A stretch of DNA of 20,542 bases from a virus. The notes under the pieces were generated by a model, which did not search any database, was not told the origin of the DNA, and saw only the letters and a program-made list of their open reading frames with translations. The DNA is taken from positions 1 through 20,542 of IMG/VR virus record IMGVR_UViG_3300032287_004411. The stretch is one strand, 5' to 3'. Each line of letters opens with the position of its first letter. Within the stretch, counting starts at the first letter, position 1. The translations under genes and the position numbers were made by a program. Below, piece by piece: positions 13,324-19,662 of the stretch.

Positions 13324-13587
13324 TTAAAATTTTGAGTTGAGTGTCGATGCTGAACCGTTGGCAGCATGGATACGTTGCAGGACCTCCTTAAATCCTCCGT
13401 CTATTTTTCTCAGACCCAATCTTACAGGATCACCAATACTGGGAGCACCGCCGATAGTTTTTATAACTGTTCCTGCGTCCTGACAACTAGGACAAGGCTG
13501 GTTCGTAGGTAGGTGCATGTTAGCAATGGAATGAAACTGCTCAAAATTGTGATCACATTTTTCGCATTTGTATGAATAGGTTGGCAT
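13324..13587 (-). CDS. FmdB-type zinc-ribbon protein
   Basis: An 87-residue protein. MPTYSYKCEKCDHNFE is the standard opening of the FmdB zinc-ribbon family, with cysteine pairs C8/C11 and C32/C35 (PCPSC). The C-terminal half (KIDGGFKEVLQRIHAANG) is helical and phage-specific. Zinc ribbons of this type occur as small nucleic-acid or protein-binding factors; the role here is unknown. The start is fixed by the conserved MPTY opening. There is no Shine-Dalgarno; instead TATAAATA ends 5 nt before the ATG, which predicts a leaderless late transcript. Confidence 0.8.
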   Translation of the reverse strand: MPTYSYKCEKCDHNFEQFHSIANMHLPTNQPCPSCQDAGTVIKTIGGAPSIGDPVRLGLRKIDGGFKEVLQRIHAANGSASTLNSKF

Positions 13588-13592
13588 ATTGT

Positions 13593-13600
13593 TATTTATA
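13593..13600 (-). promoter_or_regulatory. T4-type late promoter TATAAATA, leaderless spacing
   Basis: TATAAATA at 13600-13593, then AACAA-T spacing of 5 nt to the ATG at 13587. In T4-like phages transcription starts about 6 nt after this octamer, so the first transcribed base would be the A of the start codon. Confidence 0.65.
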
Positions 13601-13612
13601 TTTTTTAGACTG

Positions 13613-13891
13613 CTACATCTGCTGTCTGGTGTTTATTCGCTCAATAGTACCGATAATATGAATAGCCAGACGACGAGCTCTAGATGAAAGTAATTCATTG
13701 ATGCTAGCCTGAAGCAGGCATCGTTCCACACTCTCAGCATCCATGCTTGAAAGTTCGTCTGCTGTAATCTTATACGGTCCATGTAGGTTGATAGCGGCGA
13801 CTGTGACATTGATTTCCTCGTCGGTGTATAGGCTAATAACCGTACTTTGTTGAATACGGGGTTTGCGGGGAAATACAAGTATGTCGGCCAT
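13613..13891 (-). CDS. small phage protein of unknown function
   Basis: A 92-residue soluble protein opening MADILVFPRKPRIQ, with a strand-rich first half (VISLYTDEEINVTVAAINL) and a helical second half (SSMDAESVERCLLQASINELL, ARRLAIHIIGTIERIN). I do not recognise the family. An exact TATAAATA ends 5 nt before the ATG, and there is no Shine-Dalgarno, the same arrangement as the next gene. An overlapping frame at 13633-13878 is rejected because it lacks a ribosome-binding site and has poorer amino-acid composition. Confidence 0.68.
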   Translation of the reverse strand: MADILVFPRKPRIQQSTVISLYTDEEINVTVAAINLHGPYKITADELSSMDAESVERCLLQASINELLSSRARRLAIHIIGTIERINTRQQM

Positions 13892-13896
13892 ACTTG

Positions 13897-13904
13897 TATT
13901 TATA
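13897..13904 (-). promoter_or_regulatory. T4-type late promoter TATAAATA, leaderless spacing
   Basis: TATAAATA at 13904-13897 followed by CAAGT and the ATG at 13891. The motif begins 1 nt past the TAA stop of the UV endonuclease gene. The 5-nt spacing to the ATG is the same as for the motif at 13593-13600. Confidence 0.68.
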
Positions 13905-14912
13905 TTACAGGGCAGTTATTAGTTTGTCTCTGGCCAGGTTCTTGGCTTTACTTTCACATTGAATATCAAAGTCTGGGGCAAAGCTCAGCGCCCAGGTATT
14001 GACTGCGTCGTTCCAATAGTAGTCACTGTGTGCTCGCAGGTTGCCCCGTTTGACCCCGGACTGAAGCAGACCTGCAAGGTCGGGACGGGTGCGGGTATCG
14101 TGTCCAACAAGTACATCTTCTCGGCTAATGCTATAATGCATAGCAGGGCGCACGCCGCGCCAGCTGTCTTTAATACGTGTAACGCGTTCGTCATCTGGTT
14201 CAATGTATTCTCCTGTGCGTACCCAATGGTGGTGGATGTCTAGAACCAATGCGACGTCATCCTGGAGTTCGAGGCTGGCGTCCAGGCCGTGCTTGGTTTC
14301 GTCGTTTTCAATGGTGATACAATTGCGGGCTTCGGGACTGAGCCGACCCAACACGTCTTTGATGCCCTGTGCGCCACGCTGTCCGCTGATGTGGACGTTG
14401 ATTTTAAAGTCCTGGAATTTCTGGCCGTAGCCCATCCATCTAGCCATATCTGCATGATATTCAAACTCCTCTATGCTGCGTTCAACAATGCTTTCATGAT
14501 GACTTGCCAGTACACAAAACTGACCAGGATGAAAGCTGAGCCGAACACCAGCCCTTCGAGCACGGTCGCCCACAGCAGCGAAATGCTTTTCGGCATAACT
14601 GCGTACATCAGCCTGACGCCAGAAATAGCTCCAAGTAGACTCAGTATAAACTGGAAGCAGATCACTGCCAAGCCGTACCATGCGACGTTGTTCATCTAAA
14701 CTGCCCACCCTTTCAATCAGTCTATCAATGCTGTCAATATTATGCACCATTAAATCCCAGAGCCGCTGTTCGGCCACTTTCTTTTCCTGACGGTTAAGCC
14801 AGGCTACTGTGGTGCAGCGGGTGTTCAGGGCCTTGGCAGCATCGTCTTTACCAAAACCATTGATCTGGTCCGGCGTGTCGATCCATTTACAACAAAAACC
14901 AATTTTGCTCAT
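13905..14912 (-). CDS. uvsE: UV damage endonuclease UvdE/UvsE
   Basis: A 335-residue TIM-barrel endonuclease that nicks DNA 5' to UV photoproducts, starting excision repair. Metal-site segments are visible: RLSFHPGQFCVL (H128), FEYHADMARWMG (H153), KINVHISG (H174), CITIENDE (E202), LVLDIHHHW (D225/H227-228), PAMHYSIS (H259), RAHSDYYW (H295) and DIQCESKAKNLA (E320, lysine after it). The length matches bacterial UvsE. A sigma70-type promoter directly upstream gives it independent early expression with a leader of about 20 nt. A weak CGAG is the only ribosome-binding candidate. It is a plausible repair gene for a phage of sunlit water. Confidence 0.93.
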   Translation of the reverse strand: MSKIGFCCKWIDTPDQINGFGKDDAAKALNTRCTTVAWLNRQEKKVAEQRLWDLMVHNIDSIDRLIERVGSLDEQRRMVRLGSDLLPVYTESTWSYFWRQADVRSYAEKHFAAVGDRARRAGVRLSFHPGQFCVLASHHESIVERSIEEFEYHADMARWMGYGQKFQDFKINVHISGQRGAQGIKDVLGRLSPEARNCITIENDETKHGLDASLELQDDVALVLDIHHHWVRTGEYIEPDDERVTRIKDSWRGVRPAMHYSISREDVLVGHDTRTRPDLAGLLQSGVKRGNLRAHSDYYWNDAVNTWALSFAPDFDIQCESKAKNLARDKLITAL

Positions 14913-14939
14913 GATATACTCGATAGTGGATTATAGTCA

Positions 14940-14968
14940 ATTATAGTATGAATTGCTGTTACAGTCAA
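14940..14968 (-). promoter_or_regulatory. sigma70 promoter for the UV endonuclease
   Basis: TTGACT (14968-14963), exactly 17 nt, then TATAAT (14945-14940); only the last -35 base departs from consensus. A second TATAAT at 14935-14930 follows and may be a spare -10. The start codon at 14912 lies about 20 nt past the predicted start site. Confidence 0.72.
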
Positions 14969-14975
14969 ATGCTAT

Positions 14976-15308
14976 TCACCGTTTGTGGACTCGCAAAATT
15001 TTGACCTGATCCTTGGGCGCTAGATAGCAGCGGGCAGCAATTGTCTGGCGGCCGGTGCCGGGATCTTGGAATGTAGTGGTCTCCATGAGATCCTGATCCA
15101 GCATGGCGGTTGCCAGCTGAGTAGCCAGTTTGTGGCGCATCAATTTTCGCCATTCCTCATCGTTCATAACAAGCTCATTGACAGCGTCAACCTCTATCCT
15201 GGCCATTATCATTCGACCACCAATGGCATAATCTTGGCTGCTGAACTCTATGGCGGGATCAAAAAGATCTGGAGTTGGGTAACCCAAAGGGCCCGGCGGC
15301 TTACTCAT
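14976..15308 (-). CDS. small phage protein of unknown function
   Basis: A 110-residue protein beginning MSKPPGPLGYPTPDLF with a proline-rich start, then IMARIEVDAVNELVMNDEEWRKLMRHKLATQLATAMLDQDLMETTTFQD. No family is recognised. The start at 15308 overlaps the previous stop (ATGA); an in-frame GTG at 15314 is also possible. It is the last gene of the six-gene coupled chain that follows the ligase, and the UV endonuclease promoter begins just after its stop. Confidence 0.65.
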   Translation of the reverse strand: MSKPPGPLGYPTPDLFDPAIEFSSQDYAIGGRMIMARIEVDAVNELVMNDEEWRKLMRHKLATQLATAMLDQDLMETTTFQDPGTGRQTIAARCYLAPKDQVKILRVHKR

Positions 15309-15655
15309 CTGCACACACTCAATTCTGAGTCTGGGTTATCCCAACAGGCATTGCGATACCGGTAGACAAAGTCGCACAATCCCTCATAGCTTCCCCAGCC
15401 ATTTTCCGGATTAAACTTCTGAAATTTTTCTGGGTCTGATAGCAGTATATTCCATCCTTCATCCAGTAAGTCTGCAATTTCTCGGGCTTTGGTGAACTGC
15501 AGTTCTTCTGGTCGCCAAAGGATGGTGTACAATGTCACTGTTCCAGCCATGTAAGGTATCTTAACCTCTGCGGCCATCTTGCCCAGGTTGTGTGTAATGT
15601 TGGCACTATAAACTGAAGTTGGTTTAGTCACCATTAAATCAACATCAAGACTCAT
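15305..15655 (-). CDS. small phage protein of unknown function
   Basis: A 116-residue protein: MSLDVDLMVTKPTSVYSANITHNLGKMA, a middle YTILWRPEELQFTKAREIADLLDEGWNILL, and NPENGWGSYEGLCDFVYRYRNACWDNPD near the end. The many aromatic residues and YSANITHN segment recall proteins seen in many tailed phages, but I cannot name a function. It starts 3 nt after the upstream stop with only a weak GAG-type ribosome-binding site, suggesting coupling. Confidence 0.68.
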   Translation of the reverse strand: MSLDVDLMVTKPTSVYSANITHNLGKMAAEVKIPYMAGTVTLYTILWRPEELQFTKAREIADLLDEGWNILLSDPEKFQKFNPENGWGSYEGLCDFVYRYRNACWDNPDSELSVCR

Positions 15656-15658
15656 TTT

Positions 15659-15940
15659 TTATTCTCGCTTCAAATCATTGTCATATTCCTTGCCCACTTC
15701 TGGATCATAGTCTTCCAGATACTGTTTGATGTAGGTCATGGCCTCCAGAGCCTCGGCTTCAGTACACTTGTATACTTCCATGAAGAATAGGGGAATCTTG
15801 GCCGGATCCTGGCTCATGATATCAATCAATTCGCCAAACTCCCAATCAATGGTGTGCTCCATGTCAAGCCACAGACTCAGTTTACCATTGACATTATAGA
15901 AGCTGTACCAGCTGCTGTTGCTCCAACGACTATAACTCAT
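15659..15940 (-). CDS. small acidic phage protein
   Basis: A 93-residue acidic protein with an aromatic N-terminus (MSYSRWSNSSWYSFYNVNGKLSLWLDMEH) and an acidic end (QYLEDYDPEVGKEYDNDLKRE). No family is recognised. The ATG overlaps the previous stop by 4 nt (ATGA). Confidence 0.62.
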   Translation of the reverse strand: MSYSRWSNSSWYSFYNVNGKLSLWLDMEHTIDWEFGELIDIMSQDPAKIPLFFMEVYKCTEAEALEAMTYIKQYLEDYDPEVGKEYDNDLKRE

Positions 15941-16164
15941 AAAGATACCATTTTACCATTTTTAATTTCAACATCAACACAGGTGCCTTCTAATGTTTCA
16001 ATCCTGCCCTGTCCTGCTTGTTTGACCAGATCTCTCATGCGTTGTTTTTGTTTTTCTAGATCGGCCATGCACAGTTCTTCAGTTATATAAAATCCAGTTG
16101 ACTGCATGAACTGACAGTTGGCATTGATACAGATAAACAATAGAGGAATAAAGATAGTCATCAT
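15937..16164 (-). CDS. small exported or membrane-anchored protein
   Basis: A 75-residue protein. Residues 1-16 (MMTIFIPLLFICINAN) form a short hydrophobic segment, consistent with a signal peptide or anchor, followed by a soluble, charged part (ELCMADLEKQKQRMRDLVKQAGQG). It may act in the periplasm. AGGAAG lies 6 nt before the ATG at 16164, and the start abuts the stop of the 34-aa gene with no gap. Confidence 0.58.
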   Translation of the reverse strand: MMTIFIPLLFICINANCQFMQSTGFYITEELCMADLEKQKQRMRDLVKQAGQGRIETLEGTCVDVEIKNGKMVSL

Positions 16165-16269
16165 TCACATCTTCCTGTATGTAAAGTACATCAACATTCC
16201 AAAGAATGCTACAATGCAGATTGGTACAACAATAAACACACCTATGGCCTGAATTATTTCAACTGTCAT
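16165..16269 (-). CDS. 34-residue single-span membrane protein
   Basis: A short gene: MTVEIIQAIGVFIVVPICIV followed by AFFGMLMYFTYRKM. One transmembrane helix (about residues 5-29) is followed by a positively charged tail YRKM. GGAG lies 7 nt before the ATG. The start overlaps the stop of the upstream gene (ATGA) and the stop abuts the next start (TGA-ATG), which is strong evidence for a real coupled gene. Function unknown; such micro-membrane proteins may act in lysis timing or host membrane takeover. Confidence 0.72.
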   Translation of the reverse strand: MTVEIIQAIGVFIVVPICIVAFFGMLMYFTYRKM

Positions 16270-16499
16270 TCTATAACTCCAAAATGCTTGAGTATGGTTT
16301 TGTCAATCCTGCGCTGGTACTGCTCGTCGGTAAATGTGCCGGGAAACTGTGCTGCACATTCTCTCACAATCAACTCGGCGAACTTTTCTTGAAAGTCATC
16401 ATCAAATGAATAGTCATAATCTTCATCATTACCTTCATTGGCTTTATCCAACGCATATTGTTCAGCCTGTTTGACAAGTTCTTTAATTCGTTCGTTCAT
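16266..16499 (-). CDS. small phage protein with acidic middle
   Basis: A 77-residue protein: MNERIKELVKQAEQYALDKANEG, a run of acidic and aromatic residues (NDEDYDYSFDDDF), then QEKFAELIVRECAAQFPGTF and a basic end. The KFAELIVREC segment is a pattern I associate with small proteins common in T4-like phages of aquatic bacteria; no function known. The ATG overlaps the ligase stop by 4 nt. Confidence 0.7.
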   Translation of the reverse strand: MNERIKELVKQAEQYALDKANEGNDEDYDYSFDDDFQEKFAELIVRECAAQFPGTFTDEQYQRRIDKTILKHFGVIE

Positions 16500-17830
16500 T
16501 TCACCGCCTTGGCATCATCGGCCTGTGTCTTGTCGTCTCTGAACTCTACGAACACTGGTAAGAACAGACTCTCTACGTCTGAATTCTTGTCCTGGATGCG
16601 GGCATTGTATTTGATGGCCACGACTCTACCAACACTGTTCCCTGCAGTAATGCTATCGCGATCACGATCGCTAAAGCCCGTACCCACATTGACTCGGATA
16701 CCACCACAAGCAGACTCAAGAACCAAAGCACCAAGACGACCCACATTTTTTCCTGTCCCTTCTTCCCAATCAACGACCAGCAGGTCGCATTCCAGCTCGC
16801 CCTTGAATTTAATCAGGCTCTTGCTGCGCTTATTTTCCCAGATGCCAGTACGCGTCTTGAGAATGATACCTTCCTGACCTTCGGCCAAGAATTGATTGAA
16901 CAACTTCTGTGCACTCAATAAGTCGTCTACCTGTCGGCTATACACCATGTCCACATAATGACCCAGATGTGCCTTGGCACCCTTCATGTCACTAACGGCA
17001 TTGCACAACTTGGCCAATCTGATATGGTAGAGTTCGTTTTCTCGACCAGCCTGGAAACCATCCAGGCAAATAGCATCCCAGAGGGTAGCGCGCACATTCA
17101 CTGCTTCTTGCACACTCATGGTACCTTTGACTGCCTTGTTCAGGATGCCATTGCCGGTCTTGCGATCGCAGATCTTGCCTGCTGCATCCACCACGACCAG
17201 CTCACCATCAAACACCATGTCTACGCCATAGTAGTTGGCCATGTGAATGAAAGGCAGGGCAATGCTGGGGTCAGGTATGTTGACCTCTTTGCCATTGCGG
17301 CTTCGGAATTCACAGGCACCATTCTTGACCACAGCATTGAAACGCATGCCATCCATTTTAAGCTGGGCAATGGCTGGAAATACAACCTTGTCCACCAGCT
17401 TCTGGTCATAGGCTGAAGCCAGCATGCAGGGATATTCCGGAATCAGACCAGGCCAGATTTTATTGACTGTGGCATCGCTCACACCACATTTTAGGTCCTT
17501 GGCAATGATGCGTTCAATTACCTGGGCATCCTCGGCGCTGACACTGCTAAGAACAATGCGCAGATGGTCAATGCCGGCATTGCCGGTTACTGTTCGACTA
17601 CTTAGAAGTTTGAGACGCAAGATGGCCTTGTATAAAGGATCCTGCTTCTTTTCTGGGACAGTATCATATTCGGGAATCTTGCGAATATAAAACTGAGTAA
17701 ATGGATCCAGCGCTAGCTTGATCACATCCTTGAGCAACTGATTATCCCGATTGGCGGTCAGGATGGCTTCCTTGGCCAGGCGGCTATTGTCTGCCGCTAG
17801 GTTGGTCAAAATACCAAGAATATTATTCAC
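16496..17830 (-). CDS. ATP-dependent DNA ligase, T4 gp30 type
   Basis: A 444-residue ligase that seals nicks in DNA during phage replication and repair. Motif I LKMDGMRF supplies the AMP-accepting lysine K158. FRSRNGKE is motif Ia, MVFDGELVV (205-213) motif III, GQEGIILK motif IV, and SLIKFKGELECDLLVV motif V. An N-terminal helical domain (1-150) and C-terminal OB fold complete it. The length is close to T4 gp30 (487). The start is GTG at 17830 with GGGAG 6 nt upstream; it overlaps the 47-aa gene by 8 nt. The perfect promoter at 17997-18025 drives it. Confidence 0.93.
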   Translation of the reverse strand: MNNILGILTNLAADNSRLAKEAILTANRDNQLLKDVIKLALDPFTQFYIRKIPEYDTVPEKKQDPLYKAILRLKLLSSRTVTGNAGIDHLRIVLSSVSAEDAQVIERIIAKDLKCGVSDATVNKIWPGLIPEYPCMLASAYDQKLVDKVVFPAIAQLKMDGMRFNAVVKNGACEFRSRNGKEVNIPDPSIALPFIHMANYYGVDMVFDGELVVVDAAGKICDRKTGNGILNKAVKGTMSVQEAVNVRATLWDAICLDGFQAGRENELYHIRLAKLCNAVSDMKGAKAHLGHYVDMVYSRQVDDLLSAQKLFNQFLAEGQEGIILKTRTGIWENKRSKSLIKFKGELECDLLVVDWEEGTGKNVGRLGALVLESACGGIRVNVGTGFSDRDRDSITAGNSVGRVVAIKYNARIQDKNSDVESLFLPVFVEFRDDKTQADDAKAVK

Positions 17831-17966
17831 ACTTGACTCCCAGTTGCTGCAATTGACGCTTGAAATAACTCAATACTTCGCTCCAGTGTTGCTTGGCCCA
17901 TTCACTGCGAGCATTGGCCAGCACTGCCTCCACCCTTTCCATTCTAGTCATTGTCAATTCAATCAT
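17823..17966 (-). CDS. 47-residue charged protein ahead of the ligase
   Basis: A short helical, charged protein (MIELTMTRMERVEAVLANAR then SEWAKQHWSEVLSYFKRQLQ and so on) of unknown function. AGGAG lies 5 nt before the ATG at 17966. An in-frame ATG at 17990 coincides with the predicted transcript start of the promoter upstream, so that longer form would be leaderless and is less likely. It overlaps the ligase GTG start by 8 nt, implying coupled translation. Confidence 0.62.
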   Translation of the reverse strand: MIELTMTRMERVEAVLANARSEWAKQHWSEVLSYFKRQLQQLGVKCE

Positions 17967-17996
17967 ATAGTCTCCTACTGGTTGGTTCATGACTTG

Positions 17997-18025
17997 ATTA
18001 TAGCAGAAGTCTGATTTTTTGTCAA
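17997..18025 (-). promoter_or_regulatory. perfect sigma70 promoter for the ligase operon
   Basis: TTGACA (18025-18020), 17 nt, TATAAT (18002-17997), with TGC directly before the -10 (extended -10). Predicted transcription starts near 17990. It serves the 47-aa gene, DNA ligase and the chain of small genes down to 14976. Confidence 0.85.
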
Positions 18026-18231
18026 GCATTTTTTCCGTGCGCATGGCTATAACGGTGCGACCGAAATGATATCTTCTTGCCCTTCTTGTCCCATTGCTCG
18101 GCCAGCTCTTTCATGCGAGCTGTAACTGCGTCTTCGGTCTTAGCTACACCAGCATACAACCAGGCCTTGCCACGGCCCAGTTTATCTATGGGCTGATATT
18201 CCATGATGTGGAATACGGATTGATCAATCAT
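18022..18231 (-). CDS. small basic phage protein
   Basis: A 69-residue protein: MIDQSVFHIMEYQPIDKLG, then WLYAGVAKTEDAVTARMKELAEQWDKKGKKISFRSHRYSHAHGKNA, with a strongly basic, His-containing C-terminus that suggests nucleic-acid binding (inference). Its ATG overlaps the end of the DsbA-like gene by 8 nt. An in-frame GTG at 18240 is an alternative start. Its stop overlaps the -35 region of the ligase promoter. Confidence 0.65.
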   Translation of the reverse strand: MIDQSVFHIMEYQPIDKLGRGKAWLYAGVAKTEDAVTARMKELAEQWDKKGKKISFRSHRYSHAHGKNA

Positions 18232-18559
18232 GGCTCCCACCTTCGGTTTCTACTTCTTCAGGGTCATAGGCATAGCTGGTTGTGCTGGCCTTGACCGTCC
18301 CTGTGGCTGTATTGGTGATATTCTCATACAGCAGCTCAAACTGTTCATGCTCGGCAACTTCTTCGCTGTAATTGCGGCGATGGTAAACCTTGGCCATGCG
18401 GCGAAAGATCTTTTTATCTAACTCAAACTTGTCGCAGGTTTCCTTGATAATGTCTTTGATTAGATCTCGTTCGGCTTCAGTTCTTGTCAGACTGTTTGAT
18501 ATTTCCTGCAGGGATTGCTCGATTTTCTTGCGGTCCGCTGGATTGCTTGGTACGTTCAT
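18224..18559 (-). CDS. DsbA-like late-transcription DNA-binding protein
   Basis: A 111-residue protein. Residues about 9-80 form a helical, charged core (KKIEQSLQEISNSLTRTEAE, then LIKDIIKETCDKFELDKKIF and RRMAKVYHRRNYSEE) resembling the T4 DsbA family of double-stranded DNA-binding proteins associated with late promoters. A disordered acidic tail follows (about 81-111). The presence of TATAAATA late promoters in the window supports the role. T4 DsbA is shorter (about 89 residues), the extra length being the tail. GGAG sits 7 nt before the ATG. The assignment rests on remembered family pattern; moderate confidence. Its 5' end overlaps the preceding membrane-protein gene by 83 nt. Confidence 0.65.
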   Translation of the reverse strand: MNVPSNPADRKKIEQSLQEISNSLTRTEAERDLIKDIIKETCDKFELDKKIFRRMAKVYHRRNYSEEVAEHEQFELLYENITNTATGTVKASTTSYAYDPEEVETEGGSHD

Positions 18560-18722
18560 CACGAAACTCCTCTATTGAATGATAAGGCCAAAAAATACGT
18601 ACTGGGCTCCAGTACTTAGAAAAAATATTGTTGATTACTACTGCACCGGCTGCTATGACTATCAGACCAAGCATAAACAATATGGAACCAACAAAAAAGA
18701 TAGCTGCCTGATCCAGTGTCAT
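18477..18722 (-). CDS. small membrane protein, long overlap with DsbA-like gene
   Basis: An 81-residue protein. Residues 6-33 (AAIFFVGSILFMLGLIVIAA and following) form one transmembrane helix; after it come KYWSPVRIFWPYHSIEEFRDERT and a hydrophilic tail. No function known. GGAG lies 5 nt before the ATG, and the start overlaps the preceding stop by 4 nt (ATGA). The last 83 nt overlap the 5' end of the DsbA-like gene in another frame, unusual in this window. Confidence 0.68.
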   Translation of the reverse strand: MTLDQAAIFFVGSILFMLGLIVIAAGAVVINNIFSKYWSPVRIFWPYHSIEEFRDERTKQSSGPQENRAIPAGNIKQSDKN

Positions 18723-18898
18723 GTGGTCTCCAGATCAGGTTGATTGCGGTTTTTCTTCTCCCTTGGTCGGATTTCACTGGCCAATTGGGCATCAATCATG
18801 GATCGCTTGATGACTCCACGCTGATGTGCATCGTGAATACCACTAAAGGTCCACTTGAGATGCTTGCGCATTTTAAAACTTGCTGTTGGTTTCAACAT
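18719..18898 (-). CDS. 59-residue basic phage protein
   Basis: A short gene: MLKPTASFKMRKHLKWTFSG, then IHDAHQRGVIKRSMIDAQLA and SEIRPREKKNRNQPDLETT. It is very basic, with no membrane segment, and so a candidate nucleic-acid-binding protein. GAGGGTGAT precedes the ATG. It starts 1 nt after the stop of the 126-aa gene and overlaps the next start by 4 nt (ATGA). Function unknown. Confidence 0.75.
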   Translation of the reverse strand: MLKPTASFKMRKHLKWTFSGIHDAHQRGVIKRSMIDAQLASEIRPREKKNRNQPDLETT

Positions 18899-18899
18899 A

Positions 18900-19280
18900 T
18901 CACCCTCTTCGCATTTTGCTGATATCCTCAGCTTCTTGGTTACTAAAAATCGGCACCATGTTGCTTTTGTGCATGGTACCTATACCCTTCATCTTATCGC
19001 CTGTGTATACCTTGGTAGGCTGTGGCGCAGTCGAACCGCCACCAGTATCCACGCTCTTATAGATGCGGCTGGACCGGCCTTCAGGCACAGTAAGACGATA
19101 TACATCCTTCAGAGTCTTTTTCTCAGTCTTTAATTTCATGGGAGGATATTTCTTCATGAGCTCATTCCATCCAGCGTCAAGCTCACGCGCGCGGGCAGCT
19201 TCTGTGGAATTGCGGAACTTGTGTCGGCCTTTTTTCTTGCCAGCCATGCTGAGCCAGGGACCTTCAAGATGCATTGTCAT
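18900..19280 (-). CDS. conserved-type phage protein of unknown function
   Basis: A 126-residue basic protein: MTMHLEGPWLSMAGKKKGRHKFRNSTEAARARELDAGWNELMKKY at the start (GPWLS then basic GKKKGRHKFRN), and KVYTGDKMKGIGTMHKSNMVPIFSNQEAEDISKMRRG at the end. I associate both ends with a hypothetical protein common in tailed phages of aquatic bacteria. AGGAG lies 5 nt before the ATG at 19280, favouring it over the in-frame start at 19307. A possible promoter lies at 19346-19374. Confidence 0.75.
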   Translation of the reverse strand: MTMHLEGPWLSMAGKKKGRHKFRNSTEAARARELDAGWNELMKKYPPMKLKTEKKTLKDVYRLTVPEGRSSRIYKSVDTGGGSTAPQPTKVYTGDKMKGIGTMHKSNMVPIFSNQEAEDISKMRRG

Positions 19281-19437
19281 GACGACTCCTTTGATAACGA
19301 TACTCACGCTTGAGCCAATACTTGTAGCGAGCCCAGTACTCTTGCATTGTATAGGGATTCTGCGACAATGTCAAGTATTCTTCCTTGTTTTCTATCCAGA
19401 TGTTCTGCACCCAGATGCGAAACATCGACGATTTCAT
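19264..19437 (-). CDS. 57-residue aromatic, basic protein
   Basis: A short protein rich in Tyr, Trp and Arg: MKSSMFRIWVQNIWIENKEE, YLTLSQNPYTMQEYWARYKY, then WLKREYRYQRSRHDNAS. Function unknown; the composition suggests binding to nucleic acid or a partner. The start at 19437 overlaps the previous stop (ATGA), preferred over the in-frame start at 19551. It overlaps the next gene by 17 nt and contains a promoter-like element. Confidence 0.6.
   Translation of the reverse strand: MKSSMFRIWVQNIWIENKEEYLTLSQNPYTMQEYWARYKYWLKREYRYQRSRHDNAS
19346..19374 (-). promoter_or_regulatory. sigma70-type promoter inside the 57-aa gene
   Basis: TTGACA (19374-19369), 17 nt, TACAAT (19351-19346), identical -35 and -10 boxes to those at 4502-4530. 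The predicted start near 19339 is about 60 nt before the 126-aa gene start at 19280. Confidence 0.55.
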
Positions 19438-19649
19438 TTTGTCTTGATCATGCCGTGAAAGAAACCATTGATGATGGTCACCGCCACCCAGGTATCGAAT
19501 GTATATCCAATGCTGAGGTTGAACAGATGATTTAAACTCCAGGCCACACACAATGGAAAGAAGACGAAGTATATAACAATCAGCAGCAACATGATGCCCA
19601 TGATGCCCATGCCCAACTTCAATTCAAAAATTTCATTCAATTTAATCAT
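19434..19649 (-). CDS. small membrane protein
   Basis: A 71-residue protein with one long or two short hydrophobic helices: GIMGIMLLLIVIYFVFFPLCVAW (about 16-38) and TWVAVTIINGFFHGM (about 53-67). AGGAAGTGGTT precedes the ATG at 19649; the longer in-frame start at 19790 would lie in the upstream exported-protein gene. Function unknown. Confidence 0.65.
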   Translation of the reverse strand: MIKLNEIFELKLGMGIMGIMLLLIVIYFVFFPLCVAWSLNHLFNLSIGYTFDTWVAVTIINGFFHGMIKTK

Positions 19650-19662
19650 AACCACTTCCTGG

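Noticed and set aside
13633-13878. Alternative minus-strand frame overlapping the 92-aa gene
   Set aside because: No promoter or ribosome-binding site fits it, whereas the 92-aa frame starts exactly 5 nt after TATAAATA.
14240-14464. Nested minus-strand frame inside the UV endonuclease
   Set aside because: The long conserved UvsE frame covers it; it lacks signals of its own.
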